Shown: one piece after another, positions 20,258 to 31,065 of the stretch
How the letters are laid out: the number at the start of each line of letters is the position of its first letter
How positions within the stretch are numbered: position 1 is the first letter of the stretch
Source of the DNA: Reticulascus tulasneorum
Lineage: Eukaryota; Ascomycota; Sordariomycetes; Glomerellales; Reticulascaceae
Direction of reading: 5' to 3'
NCBI GenBank assembly: GCA_001557505.1
Contig: LSAX01000008.1
Span: 682,001-746,000 of the forward strand
DNA: 64,000 bases
The notes under the pieces: generated by a model
Told to the model about the DNA's origin: nothing
The model's input: the letters and a program-made list of their open reading frames with translations, nothing else
The model's database searches: none
Position numbers and translations under genes: made by a program

Positions 20258-21717
20258 ATGCGTTATCATCTTCTTCAGGCTGCCGTTTTGGCCCTCTTAA
20301 CTGTTGCTCACACACGTGCAACAGGAAAGCATGACTTCGATGTCCGGCCCTTCAAGATCGATCTCTCCGATCGCGTACCACACATGCTCAAACTGGTCCA
20401 GAACACTCAGCTTCCGAAAACTGAAGAATGGCCGGCAGTGGGCTCGTCCTACCAATACGGAATCACTCTTAGCGTTCTGAAGTCTTTGCAGAAGCAATGG
20501 TTAACTCGCTTCAACTGGCAAAAGGAAGAAAAAGCACTGAATAAGTTAGGATTCGATTCATGAAGACGATGCGAGACGAACTAATCGTAAGACAGATTTA
20601 AGCACTTCACCGCGAAGATTGAAGGTCTTAAGATCCATTTCATTCATGAAGTCTCCAGTGATCCTAACGCAATCCCGGTCATTCTGAATCATGGCTGGCC
20701 CGGATCATTTCTGGAATTTACACACATCATTGATGATCTCACACGCAAGAACCGTGGAGGATCAAAGCCCTCATTCCACGTTGTCGCACCATCTCTACCT
20801 GGTTTCGCATTTTCGAGCCCTCCGCCCCAAAACTGGACGATAAAAGACACAGCTCGTGTGTTCAACACCCTCATGACCGAAGTTCTGGGTTACAAGACTT
20901 ATGCCGCCCACGGAACTGACTGGGGTTGTACTGTGGCATATAGCATGTATGATCAGTTTAACAAGACCGCACGAGCTGCGCACTTGAATTTCCTGCCTTT
21001 CTATGCTCTCCATCCGGAGGAACTGAAAGCGCGGAACATCACCTTGACCCCTGAGGAGGAGTTCTCGGAGGCAAGGTTTGTTGACTGGGATGCAACAGGC
21101 ACTGGTTACTTCGCTCAGCAGGCCACTAAGGTATGTTCCTCTCCTCCAATTCAGTACGACAGTGGTGCCTAATCGGACCATCTAGCCAAACACAATCGGA
21201 CTTGCTCTCTATGACAACCCAGTCGGCCAGCTTTCGTGGCTAGGAGATAAGTTTCTGGAGTGTATGCGTTTTCCTCACCTTTTGAATGAAGGAATCGCTA
21301 AATCTATCTCATCAGGGTCCGATCCGAGACAAGGCACACCTCCTTCAGCAATGACGCACAATGAGATCCTCCTCTCAGTATCTCTCTACTATCTCTCGCA
21401 GTCTATCGTCTCTTCGGTTTACATCTATGCCCAGAATCCTAATGGATTTCCATCAACATACACAAAGGCTGCAACTGACGCGCCCCTGCTTTACAGCAGT
21501 TACAAGTACAACGTTGCATTTTGGCCGCGGAAGTTGGTTGAAACTGTGGGGAATCTGGTCGAGTACACCTGTAGGTATCCCATATTTGTCTCTGTGGCTT
21601 CAAAGAATCTCTAATTTGTCGATAGATCATGATTTCGGCGGTCATTTCCCTGGAATAGATAATCCGCCGGCCCTGACTAGCGACATACAAGGGATTGGAA
21701 AATACTGGCGCAGCTGA
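20258..21717 (+). CDS. Epoxide hydrolase (alpha/beta-hydrolase) with signal peptide
   Basis: Hydrolyses epoxides to vicinal diols. Exons 20258-20544, 20596-21130, 21186-21261, 21316-21570 and 21626-21717 encode 414 residues. The N-terminus (YHLLQAAVLALLTVAHTRA) looks like a secretion signal. Residues about 27-130 form the epoxide-hydrolase N-terminal domain (DVRPFKIDLSDRVPHML). NHGWPGSFLEF is the HGxP oxyanion-hole motif, HGTDWG holds the nucleophile aspartate, and KFLEWSDPR occurs in the cap-to-core region. HDFGGHFPG holds the catalytic histidine. The signal peptide is notable because many relatives are microsomal or cytosolic. It is convergent with the PMI-like gene. A detoxification role fits the neighbourhood but is inferred. 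Confidence 0.87.
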
Positions 21718-22082
21718 ATGCAATGATGGATGATCATCTGGCATGGAGCTAGCTATCGTTAACATGCAAGGCTGATTGCATTGCCCATTCTCTCTTTCAT
21801 CATCTCTAGAGTCACAACTTCATATCCTACACTGTTCCTCGACTTCAAAGCCGTGGCATGTTGTTGGTATATTATTTTAATAAATAAAAAGATTCAGTCC
21901 ACTGCTTCAAGAAACTTCAATACGGCAGATGTCTTGTTCTTCTGTTATGTATATGAGTATCATATATTCAGTTTTGGGTGTCAGAAGCATGGCTGTAAGA
22001 ACCCTATTTACAATAGTAGACTTTGGAAACCTACAAACTAGACTGTAGCAAGCTAGGGGGGTACTGCCGAGAGAAGCCATTT

Positions 22083-23081
22083 CTATGTTGAAGGTGGTGG
22101 GCGTGCAATGAGCACTTCGCCAGTCCCTATTAAATCAAAATCACCATCAGAGAATGGTATCACCAACGTGTCGCCCTTCTTTACCGCTATCAACCCTCCA
22201 GCTGTGACCAAGCTCATCGCGCCATCAATCACAATGATGATGGCGAACCCAGCACGACACTGTTGCCCTTTTGTAACTTTGATTCTTTCCAGCTCAAAGT
22301 ACTCTCGCGATTCTTTGGCCACCACTGATCCAAACGCATCCTCAGAGGTAATGAGTTTACTTACTTCATCTTTAGTACGGGCCTTCCTATCCACGGCCGT
22401 CAGAGCCGTCTCAAAGCCGAGCCCTAGATGCCCGTCTTTTGCGCCGTCAATCTCGAATCCTTGCCACTCGAGCAAGATCGACATATCTTCTGGCTCCTGC
22501 ACCTCAACAAGCAGTACTCCCTGCCCGATGGCATGGAGCACACCGGGCGGGACGTAGACCGTCTGATGTGGCTTTACCTGAATACAGTGCATTTTCACCA
22601 ATATTTCATCTACTTTCTGCCCCTCAACAAGTCTCAACAGCTCCTCGCTGGATACATCCTCTCTCAGACAAAGGTGTACTTCTCCTGGTGTGAGGATGTA
22701 CCACGCCTCAGCTTTACCATGCTTCGCACCGACTTGCTTCCTCGCCCAATCGACGTGCGGATGAACATGAACAGGCAGTCTTTGGCCGGCATCGAGAAGC
22801 TTGACGAGGATTTTGGTGTCGACGCCGTACGTTTTGATATGTTTCGGACCTAACCATTTCTCGGGATCAGATGCTACAACGTCTGCGAGAAGAGCTCCGT
22901 CGTCTAGAGTAGTCATCCCGATCCTGGATGCACCGCAGCCGAAACAGCATGTCGTGGAGCCCACCCAATCTTCTGGCTGGTGAGATCCTGAAAAGGGATT
23001 TGAGCGAAAGGAAGATATCTGTGCGCCTCCCTTGTAGAATCGGTCTTTAGGTTGATTGGCCGGTAAGAGGATTGGCGCCAT
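22083..23081 (-). CDS. Class I phosphomannose isomerase-like cupin (intronless)
   Basis: A type I mannose-6-phosphate isomerase-like protein of 332 residues, which would interconvert mannose-6- and fructose-6-phosphate. Metal-binding elements of the cupin are visible: HVHPHVDWARK, then EAWYILTPGEVHL, then VPPGVLHAIGQGVLLVEVQEPED. The length is close to short bacterial ManA proteins and shorter than the usual fungal enzyme of about 430 residues. There is no intron, whereas most neighbours have one to six. These points suggest a bacterial-like origin, which needs a tree. The ATG at 23081 follows an in-frame upstream ATG (23120) that would add 13 residues; I prefer the shorter start because MAPILLPANQ looks like the family beginning. 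Confidence 0.8.
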   Translation of the reverse strand: MAPILLPANQPKDRFYKGGAQISSFRSNPFSGSHQPEDWVGSTTCCFGCGASRIGMTTLDDGALLADVVASDPEKWLGPKHIKTYGVDTKILVKLLDAGQRLPVHVHPHVDWARKQVGAKHGKAEAWYILTPGEVHLCLREDVSSEELLRLVEGQKVDEILVKMHCIQVKPHQTVYVPPGVLHAIGQGVLLVEVQEPEDMSILLEWQGFEIDGAKDGHLGLGFETALTAVDRKARTKDEVSKLITSEDAFGSVVAKESREYFELERIKVTKGQQCRAGFAIIIVIDGAMSLVTAGGLIAVKKGDTLVIPFSDGDFDLIGTGEVLIARPPPST

Positions 23082-23974
23082 TTCGAAGTGTTCTCTTGTC
23101 TTTCTCGCGCACAACCACAACGCGGTAGCGGGTGAAATGTGGCTTCTTCTCTGAGTGACAGACTTTTGGTATAATTCAACGGCGTATGTTTAGGATTTTA
23201 TTCTTTTGTTTACCGCAACACGGGTTTGCCACGATATATTTATGCGGCACCGAGTCATTGTGGGATACGTACTAGTGTCCACCATGGTGTGCGACACACG
23301 CAGGGCGAGCTACTGCCCAGACATTTTAGACACTGACCCACACAGGGGCAGTTTTGTCGCATTGAATGCTCGCACAAGCGATCATCGTCAAAGATTTCTA
23401 GTTCGGCTATCATCCAGCCTCCGCATTATGTATGAACTTAGTCGTCCTATCGTACAGAAACAGTGACCAAAACGAAGGTATCAACCTGGTGGTGTAGTCT
23501 CTTCAGCACCAACGCCTTTATTACAGGCGCCATGTCTACAACGTTATTGGGAAAGCCTTTTGACAGAAACCGATAAGAAAGCCCAGCCCACTTCTCTGGC
23601 TACGCTGTGGACCCGTCGAGGTGGGACAACCAAATGTACTAGGCACGAAAAAGTCACCACCTCTTCGCTGATGCGTCGAGGAAGTTGTACAACCCGAAAG
23701 GGGCTGGCGATGAGACAGCGAAGATTGAGTACTCAAGCGGTGGCTGCAAGGAAAGCCATTGTAACATTCACAAAAGAATTATCTGTCCAGTCGGTTATCG
23801 AGGAGCGCAACATAGAATCCTACATAAATCTTTGTCCTATCCTGACTTCATATTCCGAGATTTGAGACTTGATAACACCCATTCCCACCCACCCCCCGCC
23901 CCCCCCCCCCAATCGAATACTACGCTTTTCATAGAGCTCGCCCCGCTAGGGGTTGTAGAAATTTGGACTAGCCA
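23082..23974. other. Intergenic region with relict repeats and a poly-C tract
   Basis: No gene is supported. ACTAGTGTCCACC near 23271 repeats part of the motif at 9500-9512. CACACGCAGGGCGAGC near 23289 resembles strings at 971 and 1499. A run of 12 C follows a shorter C tract, ending near 23910. Confidence 0.45.
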
Positions 23975-26285
23975 CTAGACTCTGAGAATCTTCAAGGCGT
24001 TGGACAAGTCTTCGATCTTCTTCGCAAGCTTTGAACGGCGTTTCTTAGCAGCTTTGGTCTCACCCACGATTCGCTCAAGTTGGTCAGGTTCGAGGTTGAT
24101 AACCCAGTCCTGGGTGAAAACTTTCAGGGGACTGGAAGGACCATGCAGCAGGTGGTGGTCGACGGCAAGCTGAAAGACATTATCGATGAACCGGTCGAGA
24201 GCCAAGCTGTAGTAGGCACGAAGAATGTCATGGATTTCTTCTTGCAACTGCTCAGCATTAGGCTTGGCTTCGGCGACTCTGGCGATGTCGTCCAAATTGA
24301 CCATGTACTGAATTTCTCCGTACTGCTTGGTATCCTTCCTAGCCTTAGGGCGCAGCAGCTCAGTGATTCGATAAGCCCTAGCTTTCGAGAGGGCCTCAGT
24401 AAACTGTCGGTTGAGTGTGTAAGGCTGCTTGCGCTGCTCAACTTCAATTAGTAGGCTCGCATGTGCCATTGCCGCTTTGTAGCGTTCCACCAAGCTCTCG
24501 AGAATTGCGGACCATAGCTTGCTCCGGGCTTGCTCTTCCGGGAAAACGGAACGGAGTGAGGCGGCGATGAAGCGATGGAGGGTGATGATAATTCTGCTCA
24601 TATAGATCTTAGTCATGTCGCCCCATTTGCGTGACTGCTCTGCAAAAGCAACGGAAACCAAGTTTGCGTTAAAGGTACCGAGATCCAGGCCTCTGGAACG
24701 CAGATAAACGTCATTGATCCAACCACTAACATCCTCACGTGGCGTGGGTATTTTATGCCGAAGGACAATGACGTCGCTGAGTTCAGCGAGCTCCTCCGGG
24801 GTAACCTCGTCCACCCTTGCCGTTTGGACTAGCGCTCGCAGGCTGTTCATCATTGACTGGTTTGGTTCTACTGCGAAATCACACTCAGAAGACGGCTCAA
24901 ATGGGACGCATGGTACAGCCAGGTCCTCGTTTTCAAAAGCCTTGAAGCTTTCGAAGTTTCGTGAATGAGCATCCCGTTGAAAGTCGGCACTGAAAACATC
25001 AGTAATGTTCACCACGTGAGTGATGAGACGAAGCTCATCTTGGTCAAAGACTAGATCTGCGTTGTAGTCGGCGGCTAATGCCGCCCTGGCACAATCCTGG
25101 AAAGTCCCAGCAATGTGGCTAAGGAAGCTGCGTTGCTCTCGCTCGTCCTGGCGAGGCGGCCCAAGCTTGTTTAGGTCCCTCTTGCATTCCTTAATTTGAT
25201 CGCTAATATCCCGGAGCAGCTCAGGAAACTCTCGTTGGGTAATGTCGACCAGGTGCGATGTCAGCTGCTCCTTGAGGGCTGGAATACCTACTCGATCACG
25301 TGGAAGCTCATTCCATGGCTGCATTCGGAACATCTGATCAAGTTCTGACTGCTCGTTTGGGCCGCTATCAGCTCCACGATTGCGGACGAGGAAGTAGCCA
25401 AGTTTGAGTGGCCGTTTCTTGCCTTGAACAAGGTCACAGACGGCTGCCTGCGCAATGGGCTCGAGCACCAAGTCGGGCTTGGTGAGCACGCCGAGAGTAC
25501 GCTGACCACTTTTGTCGTAATCCTCGGCAAGCTCTAAGATCTCTTGCGTAGCAATGTCGACATTACTCGGCAGCACCGCGAGAATAATAGTGCGACCGTC
25601 TTTGATGTAGCGTTTGACCAGGTCCTTCACCATGACCATGTCTTCCTTAGTTGTTCCTTGCGTGGTGGCGCGAAATATCCCGGGAACGTCAATGATGGTC
25701 AGATAGTCCTCGTCAGGCCCATACAACTCGATCTTGAGAACGTCTTCGCTGAAAACGGCGCCATTCTCCGTCGATAGATCGGCCCGTAAGCCCATTTTTT
25801 CACCTGCCTGACTTTCTTTGAGCTGCTGGAGTTGATCAGAGATATGTAAGGCTCACTGACCTTCTTCAAGATGTCCGCAAACTGCTCCCGAAATCTCAAC
25901 CTCGAAGGCATCGACCTTTGAAATCCCTCGACATGCTTCTTATGGTCCTCTGACGCATGTGGTCCAGGAATAATACGTATATCAACGCGGTCCTCACTAT
26001 CACGTCGAGATGTGATCTGAGTTGCATGACGGGTGCAAAGGCTTTGGTCTTTAAGGAATGGAATTCCACTCAGACTTTCAAGTAAGGAAGATTTTCCAGA
26101 GCTTTGGTCTCCAACTACAACAAGCTGTTTATGCGTGAGTTTCTATGAAATCATCCTAGATACCGGTCTTCTGATCTTACTTGAGGCAGAGGCACATGTT
26201 GACCAATATTCAAGTCGCGAAGCTTATCAACCTTCTCAAGCAATGTCGGGTCTGCTAAAAGTGCAACTTCCCGGGTGACGGTCAT
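23975..26285 (-). CDS. Dynamin-like large GTPase (Mx/Vps1 superfamily)
   Basis: A large GTPase that self-assembles on membranes. Exons 26285-26181, 26124-25861 and about 25825-23975 encode about 739 residues. The GTPase motifs are clear: LVVVGDQSSGKSSLLESL (G1), CTRHATQI (G2 threonine), DYLTIIDVPGIF (G3) and GVLTKPDLV (G4). A helical middle/stalk domain follows, and the C-terminus keeps a GTPase-effector-like helical region ending in a basic coiled coil (GETKAAKKRRSKLAKKIEDL). Intron 2 would be only 35-38 bp (25860 to 25826 or 25823), at the lower limit for fungi. There is no transmembrane segment or PH domain. Many fungal paralogs of this Mx-like type have unknown roles. It diverges from a C2H2 gene. 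Confidence 0.85.
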
Positions 26286-27301
26286 TGTTAAATTATGGGA
26301 TAGAGTATTCGATATAATGGATGTGTGTAATTCACCAGGTCTTGGTTAGGAAACCAGTGTTAAGGAAATGTTTGCCGAAAGAATTGACGGCATTCCTTGA
26401 GGTCCATCCATTTCTTTTATAGACGAAAGGGTCATCTATTCTGTCAAAAGTTCTGATAAAAAGAGACAAGCTATCGGCGGGCGGTAGGCTATCACGCCAA
26501 TGTGTGACCCAGCTCGTGGTTGGCTCTTTTTGAGGCACTCACCAGGCTACCATGTGCATGCTCATGCAACAATTCCGTCTATTAAAGCAAGACTTTTCAC
26601 CGAAAGTGTAATAGCCGACGTAGATTGGTCGGATAAGAGAAATCGACGACACAGGCGCATTTCCGATGGTCCAATATCAGGCATGTCGACGTGCAAGGAG
26701 AACATTTCTATTCTGCGGTTGGTTTGTTTTGAGGCATGCATGTAAGTTCAATATTCCTATTCCGTGGTTGGTTCGTTTTGAGGCATGCAAATGCCAACCC
26801 CTTCACCAATTGGCCAGTTTTGAGGCTGCTTTTGCACAAAGCCCACACACCAAGCAGATTGCCGTAGCGATTGGTCAAACACATTGGCCACAGCATTGCC
26901 GAACTTGCAAGAAGCTGCTCAGACGGGCAGTGCGTATCGGCGCAGCCCTGACTCGAATCAGTTTAACGAAGGCGTTGGGAGGAGAGAGGTGAACATAAAG
27001 TCGGTGGTCATCTCTGAGAAGTGCTTCTGAAGTTCCTCAGGCGACCTAACCTCCCTCGTCTCAATCTTATATCCTCGATCTCTCATATCCACCTCTTTTG
27101 CTGCACACCTATTAGCTTTTTGTCTTTAAGAAACGGGAGCCGGGTCTCCTGTACCCTAACAGGAGGCCCGCACCGCCTGACCTCTGTCAAACAACGAGTC
27201 GCGTGTTTGTAGAACTGCTAGTCAACACGGCTCCATCTATCATTCGGACAGCTACGATCCTTCGGCACCCCCGTTAGAAAACTTCGGGGATTTCTACCTC
27301 A
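26286..27301. promoter_or_regulatory. Bidirectional upstream region of dynamin-like and C2H2 genes
   Basis: This 1.0-kb gap lies between two divergent genes and holds a family of direct repeats (separate entry). An open frame in the C2H2 reading phase runs from 27181 up to the gene, giving an alternative 5' extension without an ATG. Confidence 0.5.
26516..26829. repeat. Four dispersed direct repeats GYGGTTGGYTYKTTTTGAGGC
   Basis: Copies begin at 26516, 26715 and 26764; a shorter copy lies at 26810-26829. The middle two share TATTC upstream and GCATGC at the end, over about 32 bp with a 49-bp period. The spacing and location between divergent genes suggest regulatory elements or a decayed tandem repeat. 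Confidence 0.7.
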
Positions 27302-27810
27302 ATGGGGTCGTGAGTGACGACGCATGCGAGCCTTGCAGTGCAAGCGAAAGTCACTTATCACCCATTGCTTCTTCGTTTTGGTCAGAGAACGGGAGCGCCG
27401 ACAGTGTCCATTCAAGATTCGGAGTATTTTCCAGTGTTCAACAAGATAGTTTTTCTAGCTACAACCGCTTCGAACCCAACAACCCACCTCACTCTCCCAT
27501 ACCAGATCCTGCCCACCCTTGGGAAGAACTCCAGCAGCAGTCAACTGGTTCGACCCTAGTCGAAACACCAGCGGACCCTCGACACGAAAGCATCTCTCAC
27601 CACCGTTGCGAGATTTGCAATGAGAACTTCAGTAGTCAAAACAACCTAAGGCGTCATGTCGAAACCGTACATGAATATGGCAAGGAGTACTGGGCTTGTA
27701 CTGTCAAGAGTTGCCGCAAGTACAATACACCAAACTTTAGGAAGGATAATTTTAGGCGGCACTGCAAAAAGAAACACCCGACGGTGAATCTCAAAAAGTT
27801 TGATCTCTGA
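27302..27810 (+). CDS. Small C2H2 zinc-finger protein
   Basis: A putative nucleic-acid-binding protein. My preferred model has exon 1 at 27302-27309 (ATG GGG TC), an intron with donor GTGAGT and acceptor TTTTCCAG (27310-27434), and exon 2 at 27435-27810, giving 127 residues beginning MGSVQQDSFSSYN. Residues in the second half form one classical finger, HRCEICNENFSSQNNLRRHVETVH, and a second finger with wider cysteine spacing, WACTVKSCRKYN, ending RRHCKKKH. A Pro/Ser/Gln-rich segment precedes them. Alternatively the reading frame is open back to 27181 and would encode a longer N-terminus from an unseen 5' exon. Target and role are unknown. Confidence 0.65.
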
Positions 27811-28114
27811 ATATGAACGCGTCTGCGTCTTTTTGTGGCTGCATGTCATCGCATAAGACTCCTCAGGATCGAAAGTCTTCGCGATGTCTTGTTACGCTGC
27901 TAGAGGAGGTGGCTCGGCAGTGCAGATCGCTACGAATAGTCTATCTGTGAATCATCCGGTTCTAGACTGGTGAACCAACAGATTTACAAAGCTCAGCGAC
28001 AGTATTGTATTTATTTGCAGACCAATGATAAGATGTAGCAGTTCCTAACCTGAAACAAGGACTCTGTATTACGCCAGGAGAATGCAAGTGAACCCAATGT
28101 TTTGTAGCAAACGT

Positions 28115-28149
<35 letters not shown>

Positions 28150-29352
28150 TTTAACGCCGGTCAAACCATTTACGATGGTAAAGGGCGCTCGACGCGTCCT
28201 TCTTTAAACTCTGCTATCTTACACAGTGCGACGTGCGCATAAGACTTATACATGTTCCGGCCCGGGAAAGGAAATAGGATACATAATAATTAAGTAAGAA
28301 GATGCAGGGCTCGTATGGAAGGTGATGAGATGTTAACATGTAAGTGTGGTAAGCCTGTGTGAGAGCCTATGGGGTGGGCAAGATAAATAGATCTGCGAAA
28401 AACAGGCCGAGAATACCCCTATCAGAGAGAGATAAAATTCCTTAAGCATAGCAATCTAGAAGCTGACATGAAATTCACGATCTATGTCTACTTTCCGCAT
28501 GCTGCGGTGCCGCTTGTACTAAGCGCCAACTCTACGGAGCAGACCAGTAGGTGAAGGGTTGAACCTGATGGTGTAGTTTCTCCAGCGTTAGCGCCTTCTC
28601 TCTGTTTTCTGGATACTGGTATTTGACCTGCCATTTCTATCTGGGGAAATGAGGAATGGGCATTTACTGCTTTGGCCTGAGCCAGACCAAGCCAGACTGC
28701 ATTATCCTCGACTACGTTGCTGAGAGTGGACACCTCCCAGACATCTGCTTAGTTTGTCGAAAGTTATAGCGCACTTAGTGGCGTTCACGACCCTAATCCA
28801 GGTTTGGTTTTCTCCTGAGCCAACCCTTTCATTGTTCCGATCGACCGCTGTAGATATGAGTTATAGCGGCGAAACCGCCAGGGACTAAGCTACCTAGCGA
28901 GTGATAATGCTGGCTAGTGCGGGGACCTAATGGACAGCTGCCCGTTAAAGAATTTAGGCCTGTCCTAGGCGATATGGCGTTCCGACTGACGATAACATTT
29001 CACTACTCTAAAGCGCCGTTGATTTAAGTATTTATACTGACTATTTACATGACTTTAGCTAGCTGGACCTCGAATGACTGGGTCCATATCGATGATTGTG
29101 CCAAGGCGTGTGCTGAAAGTTGGGTTAAATCCTGAGTAAAAGCGGCGACATGCCACGTGAACCAGAAGCAGGCTGACGATGTTTGGGGTCGCATATCAGC
29201 CGCAACTGCATCGCCTCCTCTGACTTCTACCACCCATCAGTCCCGTATCAGTTCACCTCTCGTTCGGCTCTTCGAGCCTTACATGGTACGCCCACTCAAT
29301 CATGGTCAAGACCTGACACAGTTGCACCGAAAATTACAGAGATCACATTCCA
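27811..29352. other. Intergenic region with a trinucleotide microsatellite
   Basis: No gene is supported in this 1.5-kb gap. The AGT microsatellite lies at 28116-28149. Short open frames on both strands lack motifs. Confidence 0.5.
28116..28149. repeat. (AGT)n microsatellite, about 11 copies
   Basis: An uninterrupted AGT trinucleotide run in non-coding DNA about 300 bp downstream of the C2H2 gene. Confidence 0.95.
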
Positions 29353-31021
29353 ATGTCCCGCTTACTGGATCCTTTATACTACCATGACCACTTCAACCGC
29401 CTCTTCCTGCACAAGCAACAGTGGTTTCGGCTGCTGCTGCAACCCATCGCGGGTGTCCACCTCGCGTTTTCAGCAGGGCTTCTCTACGCCGACTACTCCC
29501 TACTGGGCCCGCAACATGGTTATTTAAAATTTCTGGATCTGCTGGTTGTCATCTCCTCTATTGCTTGCAGGATGACCTGGTCGGCCATCTTTCGCGACCC
29601 TCGCAAGTTTCTCGGTTTCCGCCGCCCCAATGCTACCTACCGCTGGGCGATCTACCTGACATCAGCTGGTACTATTCTATCTTGTCTCAGCATACACATC
29701 ATCCAACTGCCCATCCGTTCTGCAATCGTCCCGGGAGACGGGGGCCGTGTTGTCATCAACATCGTTCTGTGGCTCCTGACTTGCTGCGTGTACCTTTGGA
29801 TGGTACGCCGTTTTCTCCTAAACGATACAGAAGAGCACTACGAGCCGACGGATCTATTGCTTCTGGGGATGCACATCGCGCCAGGCTCCTCTTCTAGGAG
29901 ACAGTCCATCTCTTCCCAGACATCCGCTGTGGAACTCTACTCCGATTCGTTCGGGCCACCACTCAATGCCGAGGACGGCTTAACACCAATCGGCGCTCTT
30001 TCCGCGGCTTACGCTAGGCAGCGGGCCTCGAATGCGGACGAGAACCACGGCGACCAGCACTCTGTAGTGTCGGAAATCGAGCCAGGCCCGCCAGCCCTTG
30101 CCTCCTCATTGTCAACTGCTCCAGAATCTTCAGAGAACCAGCCCCCATCTGTGCTTCGCTGTAAGACGGTGGCACGATTCGATTACATGGGTGAAAGACA
30201 AAATGGCCCACACTCATGGGTGTCGCTGCCTCTGGTTGGCGCGGCCTTGGTATTACATGGCATTATGATAGGTTTGTTAGCTGTCAATCTCGCCTACGAA
30301 AATAAGAACTGCAGGCTCCCGTCTCCGTACGTACTCTCCATTGCCCGGGTTTTGTATTTGATTACTGATGCTTTCATGTAGCAAAGGAAGAAATGCTCTG
30401 CTTACGCCGCTTGGCAGTTTTCTTTTCAGCGGATATGCCATGAAGCATAGGCTGCGAAGGTCTTTGTTCTCGCGTAGTCATGTTGCCCTCCCTGGGCCGT
30501 GGATCGAGATTCGATCCGTTGTTGGCAAGCCCATCTTTATCGATTCAGATGCCGGTGTCTCGACGAAGGTTGATCCACGCCTCCGCATCCCTTCCGACGG
30601 AGCAAGATCCTCAGAGTATATAAAGGCGTACAACTCCAGTCCTTCGATATGCATGGAGTACTGGGGGCATCTAGGAAGGGGATGGGCCATCCAAACTCGC
30701 ACTGCACCGACAGCCTTCCTATCTTTTTTCATTGGCTTGGCTTCCGTTCTATTTTTTGTTGGATATCGGTCTATTGTAACCTATCCCGTTGGCCGTGAGG
30801 CTCGGAAGCGGTATGGAGAGCTTCCTGATGTCACCGCTGCTGATTTGGAAAGGCTTTCGCGAATTGAACAGCTGGACACTAAACTAATGATTGTCACTAC
30901 TCCTTTGGCTATATTTTTGGTCTTCTATGCACTCTGGAGCGTGTTAAGCGTCATAGCCTTCTGGATGCAAAGTGTCGCGGAGCAGATAAAAGAACAGGAA
31001 GCCAATGAGCAGGCGGACTGA
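29353..31021 (+). CDS. Multi-spanning membrane protein of unknown function
   Basis: Two exons (29353-30326, 30382-31021) give 537 residues. I do not recognise a named family. The N-terminal part has about four hydrophobic segments (QPIAGVHLAFSAGLLY, FLDLLVVISSIACRM, WAIYLTSAGTILSCLSI, VVINIVLWLLTCCVYLWMV). A soluble Ser/Pro-rich loop of about 100 residues follows, then a segment around LVGAALVLHGIMIGLLAV, a loop with IFIDSDAG and two final segments (AFLSFFIGLASVLFFVG and MIVTTPLAIFLVFYALWSVLSVIAF). It ends in a charged tail. The ATG at 29353 opens MSRLLDPLYYHDHFNR. It is tail-to-tail with the HET gene, 44 bp apart. No function is assigned. Confidence 0.75.
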
Positions 31022-31065
31022 AGGACTTATTTGTAACATATCGAATACTTCTCCAAATTTATGGC

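Noticed and set aside
23282..23340. Weak repeats CACACGCAGGGC resembling strings near 971 and 1499
   Set aside because: Too short and divergent to define an element; kept only as a note in the intergenic entries.
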